DNA of 64,000 nucleotides from Dromiciops gliroides (lineage: Eukaryota; Chordata; Mammalia; Microbiotheria; Microbiotheriidae): positions 9,930,223 through 9,994,222 of the forward strand of contig NC_057866.1 in assembly GCF_019393635.1 (NCBI RefSeq), read 5' to 3'. Each line of letters opens with the position of its first letter. Positions within the stretch are counted from its first letter, which is position 1. Under the pieces are notes generated by a model. The model was not told the DNA's origin. It worked only from the letters and a program-made list of their open reading frames with translations, and did not search any database. Positions 1-10,268 of this stretch are shown one piece after another. The position numbers and the translations under genes were made by a program.

Positions 1-245
1 AATTATAAAAATGTCCCCTAAAAGATTCCAATATTAAACATATTATCTTAAGAAGTCAAAGACAGAAAGAAATGTTCCTTATACACCAAAATATTCATAC
101 AAATACCTTTTGTTGTAGAAGAAAACTAGAAACAAAGTAGATGCCCATTGGCCAGTTGGTGACTGAACAAATTATGGAATATGAAGAATACAGATAATGT
201 TTGCAATAGAATATTCACTAGTTTGATCCTTAACTCTTTTTGTAT
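1..245 (+). repeat. old LINE-1 ORF2 C-terminal relic
   Basis: TACACCAAAATATTCATAC and the GCCCATTGGCCAG segment follow the pattern of the L1 ORF2 end seen in better copies at 11260-11400. No open frame remains. Confidence 0.5.
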
Positions 246-329
246 ATCTGATTTAAGATTGTAAACCATCTTCAACCCTTTTTGGAAATAGTTGGGGTGG
301 AAATCCTAAATGACAACTCCCCTGGGAGA

Positions 330-985
330 GGATTCTGGGAAAATGATGGAGTAGTTCAGAAAACTTGGCTCTCCAAATTTCATCCACACAAAAAAACAAC
401 AGACTATTGCCTCAGAGTGAATGATGTAGAGCAGGAGAAATAAACTAAAGTTGGGGTAAAGAAGACCTCAGTAAAGACTCCCCATTTCCAGGCCAACTCT
501 GTGGAATCTACAAACAACAAACCCTGGGAGCAGCTGAGTTGAGAGGCAGCTTCAGCCTCAGGAGCTTTCAACTCATGGACTGTGTGGGGGTCAGAAGGCT
601 AAGTAGGAGAAGCTTGAAGCACCTTCCACTATCAAGGGACACTGAGCAGAGGCATCCCAGGCTGTGATTGTGGGGCAGAAGAAGCTAGCATATGCCTGGT
701 GAGTGCAGTAACAGAGGGGTGGGGACCCTACTGGCAGTGAGCACTTGCAAGAGAGCAGAGTCCCTGGTTTCAGTGCCAGGGCAGAGAAGACAGCTGTAGT
801 TTTCAGTCACCTTAGGGACTGAAGGGAGAAAGAGCATTTGTGGGACAGTGTGACTAGGGGTTTTAGCTGTGGCTTAGGAGTGGAGAGGAGAGCCTAAAGT
901 TAGGCCCAGGACAGACCTCAGAAAATAACAGCAAGAATTACCTGAAGCCTAAGGCATCATTCCCCACACCTTGGGACTAGAACTT
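330..985 (+). repeat. LINE-1/HAL1 5' UTR-like fragment
   Basis: The start GGAAAATGATGGAGTAGTTC resembles the L1 5' head found at 5391 and 35232. The following GC-balanced, non-coding sequence resembles the region upstream of ORF1 at 35.3-35.9 kb. No ORF1 follows. Confidence 0.4.
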
Positions 986-1006
986 AATTATACTAATGGC
1001 AGAAAT

Positions 1007-1050
1007 AAATAAATAAATAAATGAACAGATAAATAAATAAATAAATAGAC
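1007..1050 (+). repeat. (AAAT)n simple repeat
   Basis: Near-perfect AAAT units, interrupted once. Confidence 0.9.
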
Positions 1051-1082
1051 AGAGCAAGGGAGGGGATAGTCAGAAGTAAAAC

Positions 1083-1234
1083 TTTTTTTTTTTTTTTTGG
1101 TGAGGCAATTGGGGTTAAGTGACTCGCCCAGGGTCACACAGCTAGTAAGTGTTAAGTGTTTGAGGCCGGATTTGAACTCAGGTCCTCCTGAATCCAGAGC
1201 CAGTGTTCTATCCACTGTGCCACCCAGCTGCCCT
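1083..1234 (-). mobile_element. CORE-SINE (WSINE1/MAR-like), minus
   Basis: Full tRNA-derived head and CORE body ending in a T-run on the plus strand. GTAAAAC flanks both sides (1076 and 1235). Confidence 0.85.
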
Positions 1235-1249
1235 GTAAAACACTTTTGA

Positions 1250-1900
1250 GGAGGAATAGGTAAAAAGAAGAGAGAGTAAATGTCATGGGAAGGGAGTGGG
1301 ATGGAGGGAAATAGTTATGATGATTGATTATAATGGCAAAACATATGGTACCTACTTTGCTGGGCTTTTATGAAGAAAATTCTCTGTCAAGCTTAAGGTA
1401 CTATATACAGGTTATAATGAACAGGATACTATCAGAAAAACCTGGAAAGACCTACATGAACTGAAGCAGAGTGAAATGTACTATATACAAAATAACAGCA
1501 ATAGTGGGGGATGATCTGCTGGGAAGCATGTGGTTATTTTCAGCAAGGCAATGATCCAATATAACCCTGAAGGACTTATGAAGATTGCAGCCCATCTGCA
1601 GAGAAAGAACTGATAGTATCTGAAAACAGATAGAAACACATTTAAAATATTTTTTTCTTTTCCTCTGACAATTCCTTAATCTGAAGTTTTGGGGGTTTTG
1701 ACTTTTTTCTCTCACAACTAGCTAATATGGGAATTTTTCCATGACTACTCATGTATAACTTATTTTGAATTGCTGGAGTTCTCATGGGTGGGGGTTGGGA
1801 ATGGAGGGGGGAAGAGAAATTGGAACACAAAGTTTACAAAAATTGATGTTAAAATTTTGTTTTTACATATATTTTGGAAAATAAAATTCTATTTTAAAAA
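1250..1900 (+). mobile_element. LINE-1/HAL1 3' end
   Basis: Contains the marsupial L1 tail landmarks (AGCAATGATCCAA-type, GAACTGATAGTATCTGA, GGAACACAAAGTTT) and ends in an A-rich tract. The first 120 bases match the HAL1 purine stretch at 37.69 kb. Confidence 0.65.
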
Positions 1901-1919
1901 ATGAAGAAAAAATCTTCTA

Positions 1920-2660
1920 AATTCAGAAAGAAATAAGAGGGCAAGCAATAGGACAGGGAAAAACACTTAATGGGGTGGGTAGGTTAAGGAATAAGAGGGC
2001 AAGATAGCAAGTAGAAGTAGAGGAGTGAGGAGAGATAGGGTAAATAGAGTTAGAAGGATAGTGAGGAAAAATAGGAAGGAGGAAAAAACACAAGTAAGTA
2101 TAGCTTAGAATGTGAATACAATAAATTTACCCATAAAATGGAAATGAATAGCAGAGTAACAATTTGAATTCAACAATATGTTGCTTTCAGGAAACAATAA
2201 AAATGAGAGATACAAAGATAAAATAAAGAGCAGGAGTAGAATTTATTATGTAAAAACAAACAAAACAAAAAACAGGGGTAGTAACCATGATCTCAGACAA
2301 AGGTAAAGCTAAAAGAGAAAAATACAGAAAGTTCACTGTGTATCAGCAATATTATTCAATATTGTTTTAGGCAACCTGAGAATATGCCTGCCAAAAATGG
2401 AGTCAAGAACTATATGAACTCTCTATACAAATAAGGTCACATCTAAAAAAATCAGAGTAATATCTATTGTTCATGGGTAGGTAAAGTCGATATAATTTTA
2501 AAGATGACAATACCATTTCAATTAAATTACCAAAAAAAATTATCTTACTGAGTTAGAAAAAATAACAGCAAAGATCATTTGGAAGAACAAAGAAACAAGG
2601 GGGGAAGGGAAGTTGTAAAGGAAGGAGATTGAGCGGAATCAGACTTTAAACTATATTATA
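1920..2660 (+). pseudogene. LINE-1 ORF2 relic with internal deletion, left part
   Basis: About 2150-2320 resembles the ORF2 endonuclease region. About 2470-2660 resembles the thumb region (TELEKITAKIIWKNK-like, then DFKLYY). The intervening polymerase domain is missing and stops are present. The SDHAF2 retrocopy interrupts it. Confidence 0.6.
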
Positions 2661-2666
2661 GCGGAA

Positions 2667-3288
2667 ATGGCGGCGGCTGCGCCTGCGGCTCGGCTTCTTG
2701 CCTTATCCAGGCATGCTCTCGCATCTCCTTCTGTGGGTAGGTCATTGTCCAGACGGTTCTACCGAGGGGACAGCCCAGCAGATTCTCAGAAGGATATGCT
2801 TGAAATCCCCTTGCCTCCATGGGAAGAACGAACAGATGAACCGATTGAAACCAAGAGGGCTCGCCTGCTTTATGAGAGCAGGAAGAGAGGCATGCTGGAG
2901 AACTGCATCCTGCTCAGGTAGGGAAGCGGGAGCTCTTGGGCTGCTTCTCTGGCCAGAGGTGCAGGGACCTGTCCTTGATGGCCGGGACTGCTCAGCCCTT
3001 CAGCCCACGCAGCCCTCTGCAGTCCCTTCATTCCTCTTTTCCTTTAGCCTCTTTGCCAAGGAGAATCTGCACCACATGACAGAGCGGCAGCTGAACCTCT
3101 ATGACCGGCTGATCAACGAACCCAGTAACGACTGGGATATCTTCTACTGGGCTACAGACGCAAAGCCAGCACCGGAGATCTTTGAGAATGATGTCCTGGT
3201 GATGCTGAGAGACTTTGCCAAGAACAAGAATAAAGAGCAAAGGTTGCGGGCCCCGGATCTTGAGTACCTCTTTGAGAAACCAACCTGA
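2667..3288 (+). CDS. SDHAF2: SDHAF2 retrocopy, join(2667..2917,3048..3288), 163 aa
   Basis: SDHAF2 (SdhE/Sdh5 family) is a mitochondrial matrix factor that promotes FAD attachment to succinate dehydrogenase subunit A during complex II assembly. Spliced, this copy reads from ATG (G at -3 and +4) to TGA with no damage: 163 residues against 166 in the human protein. It shows an Arg/Ala-rich mitochondrial presequence (about 1-32), FYRGDSP, the [10 protein letters not shown] signature with the invariant RGxx[15 protein letters not shown], and the C-terminus LEYLFEKP. Two introns of the parent gene are missing and one is kept. Flanking repeats and a poly-A tail show it is a retrocopy, not the parent locus. 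Whether it is expressed cannot be told. Unspliced, the frame stops five bases into the intron. Confidence 0.85.
2918..3047 (+). other. retained 130-bp intron in the SDHAF2 retrocopy
   Basis: The intron splits the serine codon of ILLSLFAKE as AG/C. The donor is CAG/GTAGGG; the acceptor is a pyrimidine tract ending CTTTAG. As I recall, the human gene has an exon junction at this codon. Both sites look usable, so the copy could still splice. Read-through is also possible: 130 bases shifts the frame, so a second open frame from ATG 2698 passes through the intron into the true C-terminal half. Confidence 0.85.
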
Positions 3289-3699
3289 ACTTTATTTCGG
3301 CTTGGCCTGGCCTGGCCTACCCCGCCCTGCCCCAAGGGCAGGAGCCTGAAGGGACAAAGAATGAAATCCTGACCTGTTGATCTGGGTTGTAGAAGGTGCC
3401 ATTGCTCAGAGCATGTCACCCACTCCTGCATCCCTTCTCATAAAAGAACTCCTTGCGTCTCAGCTTGCACAGCCTCATTGCTAGTTTCTCTCCTCATCCG
3501 CTTGGTCTGGCCCTCCTCTCTAGACCCCAGAATACAACCCAGAAGCTCATTCTAATGGGAGGTGAAGCAGACTCATCGTGTTGGCCCATGGGGAGCCCAG
3601 AGCCCAGGGGATTCATGTCCAGCCCTAGTCTTGGTTTAAGCACATTCTTGAGTTCGACTTCCAAGAAGTTAGAATAATTCTGCTTCCAAAAAAAAAACA

Positions 3700-4575
3700 A
3701 AACTATATTATAAGGTGAGAGCATTGTTAAAGTATAAAATGGATAATTTTGATCATTTAAATTAAATTTTTCTTATATAAATAAAACTAACATAGCCAAG
3801 AATAGAAGGAATGCAGACAATTGGGTAACATTTTCACAGACAATCTCTCATATAGGATGTGATTGGGTGGGAATATTGTGGTGGTGTAGGAAGTGATGAG
3901 CTGGTTGGTCTAGAAAACCATGGAAAGATTTGGACTTGTGAAGGAAGATATTATCCACCTTCAGAGAAACAGATGACAGGTGGAAATAAGCATAGTATGG
4001 TCTAACATATATGTGTATGAGGATGTGCGTGTATATGTGCGTGTTTATAGATATTTATGTATATGTGTACATATGTGTATATGTATGTATATTGTGTGTG
4101 TGTATATCCATGTTTAATTGTAGCCTTCTTGGGGGAGGCAGAGAATAAAGTAAAAAGTGCACAGCAGAGAACAAAAGAAAAGTGAAAAGGAAGCAAAGAA
4201 GAGCTGCATAGCTTGGGAAACAATGTGTAGGGGCAGCTAGGTGGCGCAGTGGATAGAGCACAGGCCCTGGATTCAGGAGTACCTGAGTTCAAATCTGGCC
4301 TCAGACACTTAACACTTACTAGCTGTGTGACCCTGGGCAAGTCACTTAACCCCCATTGCCCTGCAAAAAACTTAAAAACAAAAAACAAAAACAAACAAAA
4401 CAAAAAAACCAATGTGTAGTATTTGTTATAAAGGTTTTCTTGAAATGGAAATTTAGTGTTTTATATTTAATTCTCTCCTAGGTTCTTCTGTGTACATGGC
4501 AATGTTCTTTTTTTTTTCTTTTCTTATTTTGTACTTAAAATTAAAATGAATAAAAATTTTAAAAAGAAGAAAACA
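3700..4575 (+). pseudogene. LINE-1 ORF2/3' end relic, right part
   Basis: This continues the L1 of 1920-2660 after the SDHAF2 insert: diverged ORF2 C-terminal sequence, then an L1 3' UTR with GTGCACAGCAGAGAAC and a terminal A-rich tail. A SINE (4230-4409) is inserted in the 3' UTR. Confidence 0.6.
4230..4409 (+). mobile_element. CORE-SINE, plus
   Basis: Full-length with an A-rich tail. Flanked by the 9- to 10-bp duplication CAATGTGTAG (4221 and 4410). Confidence 0.9.
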
Positions 4576-4657
4576 GAATGTAAAAACCAACTCCCCAAAG
4601 ACTATATGATCGTGGGAATAAGATTAGGGGTGCAGTGAAGATTGCCCTTAGTCTTAC

Positions 4658-4781
4658 TTCTGGATTAAGTGTTCTCCCCTGCTCCTTCTTCCCATTTATC
4701 CGAGCCACCCTCTGAAGAGTCTTCACAGCCACATGAAGTTTGTTATGGATGATTAGCCAGCAAGCAGATTCTTGGAGAACC
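4658..4781 (-). CDS. SLC22A-like: SLC22 OAT-like gene, coding exon 5 (last exon in window)
   Basis: This 124-bp exon follows a polypyrimidine-rich ATCAG acceptor and ends GAA before GTAAGA, in phase 0, as OAT1 exon 5 does. It encodes the start of the large central cytoplasmic loop, with LQRVARINGKKEQG nearly identical to OAT1. Odd point: the family's conserved ESARW motif reads ESACW here. The codon is TGC, one C-to-T change from CGC. I found no exon 6 in bases 1-4657, so the gene is partial here. Confidence 0.86.
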
Positions 4782-4869
4782 CTGATACAGAAACGAGAGA
4801 AAGGAAAAGCCCTGAGGATGGGACCCAAATAAAGCAAGACAGCCCTGTCCCTAAATCAGCTAGAGATGG

Positions 4870-4990
4870 TTAATCAGTTGTCCTCCTTCATTCTCGAAGA
4901 GGACCAAAGTGACATCACCATGTTAGAGTCAAGTTACAGTGGGTTCAACTGTGGGTCATCAGACCAATATGAGCTCAGAATGTTCTACCA
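4870..4990 (-). repeat. composite SINE 3' tail, minus
   Basis: TTGTCCTCCTTCATTCTCGA is the reverse of the GAATGAAGGACAA tail of the longer SINE at 58405-58715. Confidence 0.6.
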
Positions 4991-4999
4991 CAGGTCAAG

Positions 5000-5580
5000 T
5001 ACAGACTATGAGCTAGAATGACTGCATGAGCTGATGCAAAGTGAAATGTACTGTATAGAAAATAACAGCAATATTGTGAGATGATCTGCTGTGAATGACT
5101 TGGTTATTTTCAGCAATGCAATGATCCAAGACAACTCTGAAGGTTTATGAAAAATGCAGTCCATCTACATAGAGAGAACTGATGGTATCTGAATACAAAT
5201 TGAAGCACAATTTTTTTTCTGTTAGTTCCTTTATCTGAAGTTTTGTTTTTGTCTGTTTTCTTTCACAACCTGGCTAATGTGGAAATGTTTTTCATGACTG
5301 CTTATGTATAGCTTATATTGAATTGCTTGAGTTCTGGGTGGGTGGGGGGATTGGGGAGGAAGGGAGAAAGAGAATTTGGAACGCAAAAATTTGGGGGAGG
5401 AGTCAAGATGGTGGAGGAAAGGCAGTAAGCTCTTGGAATTCACAATACAATCACTCCAAAAAACTTCCAACTAATGCCATATGACAATTTCTGAAGCAGC
5501 AGAACACAAAGGTTTTTTTTTAATTGATGTCAAAATTTGTATTTTACATGTAATTTTGGAAAATATAATTCTAAATGTAA
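5000..5580 (+). mobile_element. LINE-1 3' end, interrupted
   Basis: Same tail family as 1250-1900 (ACTGATGGTATCTGA, GGAACGCAAAAATTT, then TAATTGATGTCAAAATTTG). Bases 5391-5515 break it with an L1 5' head. Confidence 0.65.
5391..5515 (+). repeat. isolated LINE-1 5' UTR head (~120 bp)
   Basis: GGAGGAGTCAAGATGGTGG followed by AAAGGCAGTAAGCTC matches the start of the L1/HAL1 element at 35232. The fragment stops after about 120 bases and the host L1 3' UTR resumes. Confidence 0.65.
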
Positions 5581-5581
5581 A

Positions 5582-6113
5582 AAAAAAAAAGTTGATACCA
5601 ACAGTGAGCTTTGAAAGAAACTAAGAGCTCTAAGAGTCAGACTCCCAAGATTGTCCTGGAACTATAGCAGCTCAATGTTCCCAAGAGCCCAGGGCTTAAG
5701 GTTAACGACCCTTTAGAGTCCTCCTAAGAATCACATGGTGTACAAAAAAGTTTATTAAAGGCAATGGTGGAGAAATAAATCAATGGGAGTATTGACTGGG
5801 CCTGATCTGGGACACATTAAATATTCATTGATTCTTAACTATGTATGAAACCCATTTGGACCTGACCAAGCAATCCTGTGGAGCTCTCATGGCCTCTGAG
5901 GCAGGACCAGCCCTCTTGGGGCCTGATGCCAGCATCCCATATTACAAAGCAGAAACTTCTCTATACAGCACAGAGTGAGCAAGGAGAAGGGTTTAGGACT
6001 GCAGAGCAGCTTTGCAAAGCAGCCTTTCTCATTGCCACAAACCCCTACTTGGCAGCCTCTATCCCTTTACCCCTAGGCTTTTAACCAATTGTCTCTCTGT
6101 CCTGCTTACATAC
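5582..6113. other. intron 4 of SLC22, no element recognised
   Basis: Apart from a short A-run, no gene, SINE or LTR is apparent in this intronic stretch. Confidence 0.5.
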
Positions 6114-6282
6114 AGGCTATAAAGAAGAATGATCCCAAATGGGACTGAAGTGGAAAATTGCAACCAGTTCCATTCTCGGACCAGGTAGGCCCACCCAGAC
6201 AGCACCATCTGTCCAACAGAGAAGGCATAGCTATTACAAGTGTGCACCATCATCCGCGTCTTGAGAGGTGTCCACTCCAAGG
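6114..6282 (-). CDS. SLC22A-like: SLC22 OAT-like gene, coding exon 4
   Basis: This 169-bp exon starts after CTTTAG and encodes LEWTPLKTRMMV, the SVGQMVLSGWAYL helix and WLQFSTSVPFG, corresponding to helices 5 and 6 of SLC22 carriers. Two donor candidates overlap (GTATGT at 6113 and GTAAGC at 6109). The first gives the family length of 169 bp and keeps the frame into exon 5, so I chose it. The intron to exon 3 is only 235 bp. Confidence 0.85.
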
Positions 6283-6517
6283 CTAAAGGAAAAGAAAAAA
6301 AAATGAGACTGTGAGGAATGTGGAAAGAATGAAGCAGTAAAATTAACAAGAATCCCGCCCAAATTAGATGTCAGCCAATGGTTTAACAAGAAACATTTCC
6401 ATTTCAATAGAGTGACTTCCTTTGCCAAAACTTGCCGGTTCCTTGCCTGACCAGGCTCACAACACTCATTCAGGTTTGCTCCGCTCCAGGATTTTGACTT
6501 CCTATATAAGTACTCAC

Positions 6518-6672
6518 TTAGGCAGAGGCAGGTGAGAGTGATTCCTGCTAAAGAGGCTCCATTGAGGAAAATCAATGTGGCATAAGCAGCAAAGGTGGGT
6601 GCAAAGGCTGCAAAGATACCAACAGTGGTGGCCATCAGAGAGGACCACAACAGCATCGTCCTTCGACCAAAC
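6518..6672 (-). CDS. SLC22A-like: SLC22 OAT-like gene, coding exon 3
   Basis: This 155-bp exon completes the A motif (RFGRR) and encodes membrane helices 3 and 4, including FAAFAPTFAAY and NGASLAGITLTCL, which align with the same helices of OAT1 and OAT3. The acceptor is TTAG and the donor GTGAGT. The phase (two bases borrowed from exon 2, one left for exon 4) matches the family. No stop or frameshift is seen. Confidence 0.88.
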
Positions 6673-7110
6673 CTAACCACAAAGAAAAAAACTTGTTATC
6701 ACTGACAAAGCTTTTGCTGCTTCTTACCCACCCATCCCCTGCTTTCCCCTGCTTTGTTTTTACTCTTGGGCTACTGTCTCCACTCAGTCCTGCCCCATTT
6801 AGAAATTGATTCATCTCTCTCTTTGGTAAAGAAAACACTAAGAATAAGGCTGTCTCCTTCCTTTTCCCTAATCGGGAATGCATCATGTGGGAGGTTTTCA
6901 GAAACCAGAGCTGGTAAATACCACTGCTAACATCCTAGCCATCAATAGCCCCTACCCAAAAGTACCTCTATTATTTATGACTGACAAGTCACCATTTGAG
7001 ATTCAGTCCTTTTGTCCCTTGCTATAAGGCAAATATATTAGGGAAAAGTTGATATAAAAGGCTTTTTTCAGACCTTATTGAAAATTAATGTGTATCAATT
7101 GATGCATCAA
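6673..7110. other. intron 2 of SLC22, unique part
   Basis: No repeat or gene recognised. The rest of intron 2 (to 10268) holds SINEs, an L1 relic and an LTR-like segment. Confidence 0.5.
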
Positions 7111-7121
7111 ATGCAAATGAT

Positions 7122-7262
7122 GGGGCAGCTAGATGGAGCAATGGATAAAGCACTGGCCCTGGATTCAGGAGGACTTGAGTTCAAATCCAGCCTCAAACAC
7201 TTGACACTAGCTATGTGACCCTGGGCAAGTCACTTAACCCCCATTGCCCCGCCCCCCAAAAA
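7122..7262 (+). mobile_element. CORE-SINE, plus
   Basis: Slightly diverged copy. Flanks ATGCAAATGAT (7111) and ATGTAAATGAT (7263) are the target duplication. Confidence 0.85.
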
Positions 7263-7479
7263 ATGTAAATGATGATCAATTGAGAACAGATTAATTGGAT
7301 TGAATCTTTTAGACTAGGAAATATTAACATCTTGATAGAGTTTGTGTTTTGCTCTCCCTCAAAGATTTCTTTCAGTCTTTTTGGCAAGCTCTTAAATTAG
7401 CTCATTTCTGGGGTATTTAAGTCAGTTTACCTTCCAGGAAATGAGAAGATTAAGATTAATCCTATATCATTTACTTATT

Positions 7480-7635
7480 TTTTTGTTTGTTTTTTGTTTT
7501 GTTTTTGCAGGACAATGAGGGTTAAGTGACTTGCCCAGGGTCACACAGCTAGTTAAGTGTCTGAGGCTGGATTTGAATTCAGGTCCTCCTGAATCCAAGG
7601 CCAGTGCTTTATCCACTACACCACCTAGCTGCCCC
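7480..7635 (-). mobile_element. CORE-SINE, minus
   Basis: Perfect 14-bp duplication ATCATTTACTTATT at 7466-7479 and 7636-7649. Confidence 0.92.
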
Positions 7636-7840
7636 ATCATTTACTTATTGATCCTGTTTACAATCAATTGCTTTTGTCCTGTAACTACTTAAGTAATAGT
7701 TGTCTCTGAATTTAGTTAAAACTTCAACTGGCCTGTAATGAGTTAAGTTTAAAAATCCAAGTCTTCTTGCCTCAAGGAATTTCACTGACCTTGGGGAATG
7801 TGTGTGAAAACAAGGGAGTCAAACCTAATATCTTTTTTGT

Positions 7841-7979
7841 GTGTGGGGGGCAGTGGGGGTTAAGTGACTTGCCCAGGGTCACACAGCTAGTAAGTGTCAA
7901 GTGTCTGAGGTCGGATTTGAACTCAGCTGCTCCTTAATCCAGGGCTGGTGCTTTATCCACTGTGCCACCTAGCTGCCCC
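7841..7979 (-). mobile_element. CORE-SINE, minus
   Basis: Perfect 10-bp duplication TCTTTTTTGT at 7831-7840 and 7980-7989. Confidence 0.9.
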
Positions 7980-7994
7980 TCTTTTTTGTTTTTT

Positions 7995-8945
7995 AATTTT
8001 ATTTTTAATTCATGGAATAAAACAAGCATTTCCATAACATAGCACACAAAAAAAGATAATTGTGCATGAAACTGCCAATCTACCATACACAATTGCTATT
8101 CTCTTCAACTCTACAACAAAATTATTACGTACATTTTTATCTTTTTTTTCCTTCCCTGCCTCCTGCCCTAGAGATGGCTACTGTTAGAAACAAATAGCAT
8201 ATGTGTATATGCATACATATAAACACACATACATTTGTGTATCTGGACATGCACGTTTGCACATACATGTGTGTATGTGTATACAAATACATACATCTGT
8301 CTGTATATGTGTCCAATTATTCTATACCTGCTTCTAATGATCAGTTCTTTCTCTGAATGCAGATAGCATCTTTCTTCATGTGTCCTTTATGTTTACTTTG
8401 GATATTTATAATAGACAAAATAACTTTGCTCAAAGTCATTCTTAAAACAATATTGTTGTTATCGTATACAATGTTCTCTTGGTTCTGCTCATTTAATTCT
8501 GCATTATTTTGTGCAAGTCTTTCCACATTTTTCTAAAATTGAGCTCATCATTTCTTTTTTTGTTTGTTTGTTTTTGGTTTTTGTGGGGCAATGGGGGTTA
8601 AGTGACTTGCCCAGGGTCACACAGCTAGTAAGTGTCAAGGGTCTGAGGTCAGATTTGAACTCAGGTCCTCCTGAATCCAGGGCCTGTGCTTTATCCACTG
8701 CACCACCTAGCTGCCCCCAAGCTCACCATTTCTTATACAGAGTAGTATTCCATCATAACCATATACCACAACTTGTTCAATCATTCCCCAGTTCATGAAC
8801 ATCTTGGCAGTTTCCAGTTCTTTGCCACCACAAAGAGAGCTGCTATAAACATTTTTAGAACATATAGTTTCTTTTCCTTTTTCCCTAATCATCTTTGGAA
8901 ATAGACCAAGTAGTAATTGGCCTAATATCTCTACAACCAAGCTAT
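7995..8945 (-). mobile_element. old LINE-1 3' end, minus, split by a SINE
   Basis: The minus-strand reading of 8720-8945 matches the ORF2 C-terminus (NELGNDWT-like decay) and that of 7995-8555 the L1 3' UTR. A TATG-rich simple repeat lies at 8195-8315. A SINE sits at 8557-8719. Confidence 0.55.
8557..8719 (-). mobile_element. CORE-SINE, minus
   Basis: Flanks AGCTCATCATTTCTT (8542) and AGCTCACCATTTCTT (about 8720) differ at one base. Confidence 0.9.
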
Positions 8946-8966
8946 CCTTCAAGGATATCTATTGAC

Positions 8967-9309
8967 TGTCCAAAAGTCTGGGCTGCTATTCCACACCTGG
9001 GCTTCTTAGTCTCATGAGAAAAGGAGGGTCGTTACCAAACTCCCCACCAATCATGTCGTTCCCTGTGCCTCAGCTTTGTGACCAGTTATTTTGTACTCAA
9101 TCACATGACATTCCCTACCCTGTTCTATTCTTTGTTCCGTCCCCTCCAAAACCTATAAAAAGGAAGCTATCCATCTGCTTGGGGTCTTTGGCATTAATGG
9201 AAGCAAGCCACTGACTTGTTATTGGCAGGCAGCATGCCCCTAATAATAAATGTTATCTTGCCCAGAATGTTGCCTCAGTTTACCCTTTTGTTAAATGATA
9301 ATTGTGACA
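8967..9309 (+). repeat. LTR-like segment, plus
   Basis: TGTCC start, TATAAAAAGG at about 9153, AATAATAAATG at about 9243 and a TGTGACA end suggest a retroviral LTR. No clear target duplication was found, so ends are tentative. Confidence 0.5.
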
Positions 9310-9315
9310 GAGACA

Positions 9316-9941
9316 AGGTAAATAATAAGCAATTTAAGCATGTATGTGTATGTATGCTAAGGAACTAAATGATGCATATGTGTATATGTGTATGTATGGA
9401 ATGTATGCATGTGTGACCAAATGGAATTCAGTCCTACATCTAGTAGCAAAGGAAAAATTCACAGCATCAATAAGTCTCTGGAATATGGGAGAGTTAGAGC
9501 TTCTTCAAGGAGGGACTTGCTGCCAATTCTTAGCTGAGAGGTTCTTAAGCCTCCTCACAAACCTTACTTTTGTTCTGCACATTTGAAATTCACTCTAGGT
9601 CCTTCCCTCAAACATTTGATTGAATGGCAAGAGAGCAGAATCAACCAGCCACCTGGTTCCCACTGTGATTGGGACCCAAATGACACTACCTTGGACAGAG
9701 TAAGAACCTACACCACACAGTGGAGTGATACTAGACATTTTCCTTCCTGGACCTCTGGTTTGTCTGTGGCCCACATAGGGATCATGACAGTCCAGATTGT
9801 AACCTGTTGTATGCAGTCAACAGTGGTCATACTGGAAAGCAATGATCAAGCCAGTTTGAGGGAGGAAACAGCCAGAGTGCAATCCAACGGCTTCTGAAAG
9901 GTACCACCCAGAAACAGTGTGAGATTCTCTCATTGAGCAGC
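9316..9941. other. intronic sequence without recognised element
   Basis: A short TATG-rich repeat at 9340-9410, then apparently unique sequence. The open frames here lack any recognisable protein motif. Confidence 0.45.
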
Positions 9942-9956
9942 AAAAAGAAAGCTGAA

Positions 9957-10113
9957 GGGGCAGCTAGATGGCACAGTGGATAGAGCACCGGCCCTGGAGT
10001 CAGGACTACCTGAGTTCAAATCCGGCCTCAGACACTTAATACTTACTAGCTGTGTGACCCTGGGCAGGTCACTTGGCCCCAATTGCCTCACTAAAAAAAC
10101 AAAAAACAAAAAC
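9957..10113 (+). mobile_element. CORE-SINE, plus
   Basis: Perfect 15-bp duplication AAAAAGAAAGCTGAA at 9942-9956 and 10114-10128. Confidence 0.92.
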
Positions 10114-10268
10114 AAAAAGAAAGCTGAAAATTCCGCAGTTCTGCCTCCTATGGGATTTTGCTTTGAGTTACCCTTATTTTAGAAGCTTGCAAAAATCTGT
10201 CACTATTTCATTCCAAATGTCCTTTTTCATTCATTGGCAAACTATCTGCACCTGAGTCCTTTACTTAC

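Larger units (their letters stand above)
2661..3699 (+). mobile_element. semi-processed SDHAF2 retrocopy (whole insert)
   Basis: A cDNA copy of SDHAF2 lies between 13-bp direct repeats AAACTATATTATA (2648-2660 and 3700-3712). It ends in an A-rich tail (about 3688-3699), and the 5' junction reads TTT/AAAC, as expected for L1-driven target-primed insertion. The insert holds 6 bases of 5' UTR, the coding region with one retained intron, and a 400-bp 3' UTR. It interrupts an L1 ORF2 relic at the family's DFKLYY motif, and the L1 resumes after 3712. No canonical AATAAA precedes the tail; AATAAT at about 3673 is the nearest signal. Confidence 0.9.

Noticed and set aside
2667-3288. SDHAF2 as the parental gene that lost introns
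   Set aside because: The 13-bp duplication, A-tail and location inside an L1 ORF2 relic show an inserted cDNA.
1-4657. Search for SLC22 exon 6 on the minus strand
   Set aside because: Everything seen is L1, SINE or the SDHAF2 retrocopy; no acceptor followed by OAT-like coding sequence was found.
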